From assembly GCF_015710975.1 (NCBI RefSeq), contig NZ_CP049783.1:1178501-1242500 (forward strand): DNA of 64,000 nt, in the 5' to 3' direction. How positions within the stretch are numbered: the first letter of the stretch is position 1; each line of letters starts with the position of its first letter. Shown in pieces: positions 63,012-64,000 of the stretch. Source of the DNA: Paenibacillus polymyxa (GTDB lineage: Bacteria > Bacillota > Bacilli > Paenibacillales > Paenibacillaceae). The translations under genes and the position numbers were made by a program. Below the pieces are notes generated by a model, which ran no database searches, had not been told where the DNA came from, and worked only from the letters and a program-made list of their open reading frames with translations.

Positions 63012-63038
63012 AATTACCAGTAGAAGCCTCTAACGAAT

Positions 63039-63074
63039 AAAAGAGGTCAACCAGAAAACTGGCTGACCTCTTTT
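63039..63074. terminator. Bidirectional terminator between araC and metQ
   Basis: AAAAGAGGTCAACCAG and CTGGCTGACCTCTTTT, four-base loop, T-runs on both strands. Confidence 0.9.
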
Positions 63075-63078
63075 ATGT

Positions 63079-63960
63079 TTATTTTGCAGTTTGTCCTTCC
63101 AAATAAGAAACAGGTTCTTTAACCTCTACTTTGGTACCGCCAAATTCATCCTTAATGTACTTTTGAGTATCCTCGTTATGATAGAGATCCGCTAATTTTT
63201 GTAGTCCCTTATCGTTTGCCTTATCCGCTGAAGTTACCAGAACGTTAATATTGTTCTTTGTCGCCTGACTGATCTCTTCGTGGAACAAGGAATCCTTCAG
63301 TACGTTCAGACCGCCTTCTAAAGCAATCGTGTTCCCGATCAACACCAAGCCTACATCTTGAATCACGCGCGGACCTGTTTTGTCGTCGATGAGTTCAAAT
63401 TTCAAGTTTTTTGGGTTACTCGTAATATCATTGACTGTACCTAAAGCATCATTAAAGTCAGCTTTAAGTTTAATCAAACCGGATGCTTCCAACAGCTTCA
63501 AACCTCTTGCTGTATTCGCCGGATTGTCCGCCAAAGCCACCAACGCTCCGTCGGTCACTTCATCAATACTTTTGAACTTTTGCGAATAAATCCCCATCGG
63601 CTCCAGATAGGTGGTGGCTATCGCCTTCAAATCGGCTTTGCTCTCTTTGTTATAGCTCACCAGATACGCCCACGATTGGAATGCATTCACGTCCACATCG
63701 CCTTGTCTAGTCGCATTGTTCGTTTCGATTCCACCGTTAATTTCCTTTACTTCAATATCCAGCTTGGCATCCTTGGCGGCCTGGGATTGAGCAATATGCT
63801 TCCAAATCTGCGCGTCAGACCCCATGGAGCCAATGACTACCTTTTGCGTTTCCGCACCGGAAGCGGAGCTGGAGCCATTACTGTCTGTACTTTTATTGCC
63901 GCATCCTGCAGCTACGAGTAATAAACTAATCCCTAATAGTAAAACGAACGATTTCTTCAT
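63079..63960 (-). CDS. metQ: D-methionine-binding lipoprotein
   Basis: 293 residues. Lipobox LLVAAGC with Cys20; NlpA/MetQ fold (KVVIGSMGSDAQIWKHIAQ, DVDVNAFQSWAYLVSYN, GLVLIGNTIALEGGL). Delivers methionine to the MetNI ABC transporter. GGGGG precedes ATG 63960 and metN/metI should lie beyond the right edge. No S-box is visible in the 40 bases upstream, so the promoter is further out or before metN. Confidence 0.92.
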   Translation of the reverse strand: MKKSFVLLLGISLLLVAAGCGNKSTDSNGSSSASGAETQKVVIGSMGSDAQIWKHIAQSQAAKDAKLDIEVKEINGGIETNNATRQGDVDVNAFQSWAYLVSYNKESKADLKAIATTYLEPMGIYSQKFKSIDEVTDGALVALADNPANTARGLKLLEASGLIKLKADFNDALGTVNDITSNPKNLKFELIDDKTGPRVIQDVGLVLIGNTIALEGGLNVLKDSLFHEEISQATKNNINVLVTSADKANDKGLQKLADLYHNEDTQKYIKDEFGGTKVEVKEPVSYLEGQTAK

Positions 63961-64000
63961 GTTGTTTTCCCCCAGATCATGCTAGTATGCTAGTGCATCG

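Overview
The window looks like a chromosomal segment of a Paenibacillus-type Firmicute, probably near the P. polymyxa group. This rests on gene content and style, not on a database search: strong AGGAGG-type ribosome sites, lipobox lipoproteins, YesM/YesN two-component pairs beside LplB/LplC sugar permeases, a YtrA-type GntR operon, an ECF41 sigma factor, and many plant-polysaccharide glycosidases. I found no rRNA, tRNA, CRISPR array, prophage or intact insertion sequence.

Layout. 1-6.9 kb: end of a GH5_8 mannanase, a GH35 beta-galactosidase broken by two single-base losses, a cellulase-like clan-A glycosidase, an AraC regulator and a bile-acid/sodium-symporter-type permease. 6.9-13.1 kb: a MarR/SDR pair with twin palindromic operators, an AT-rich orphan gene, and an aldehyde-type redox group (quinone-oxidoreductase-like dehydrogenase, two aldo-keto reductases) tied to a MerR regulator through three near-identical operators. 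13.2-20.5 kb: a purine-nucleoside salvage cluster (NupG-like permease, deoB, guanine deaminase, EamA transporter, punA) divergent from a ROK repressor. The 3' end of that ROK gene plus its downstream DNA also survives as a decayed copy at 9.2-9.4 kb.

20.5-25.4 kb: an alpha/beta hydrolase, then an MBL-fold/FAH-fold divergent pair with a TetR regulator, flanked by two copies of a hairpin repeat. 25.4-29.9 kb: a five-gene YtrA-type ABC operon with its operator. 30-31.5 kb: a DUF1858/hemerythrin-PAS pair behind an FNR-like site at exactly -41.5. 31.5-49.9 kb: mostly housekeeping and solitary genes (MetAP, UgtP-type glycosyltransferase, MOSC protein, ECF41 sigma with its carboxymuconolactone-decarboxylase-like partner, a zinc-ribbon MscL, NUDIX, TrmB-like regulator, UvrD-type helicase, SUKH-HEAT protein), with a cluster of DnaA-box-like sites at 36.2-36.4 kb. 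50-63 kb: galactomannan utilisation (GH26 mannanase with binding modules and cre-like sites; GH36 alpha-galactosidase, YesMN, LplBC and binding protein, divergent AraC). The window ends in metQ.

Together the glycosidase genes could degrade galactomannan: GH26 and GH5 mannanases cut the backbone outside the cell, the LplBC transporter imports oligosaccharides under YesMN control, and GH36 removes galactose side chains. GH35 and GH36 both carry frame breaks at runs of G, so sequence error must be excluded before these genes are called dead.
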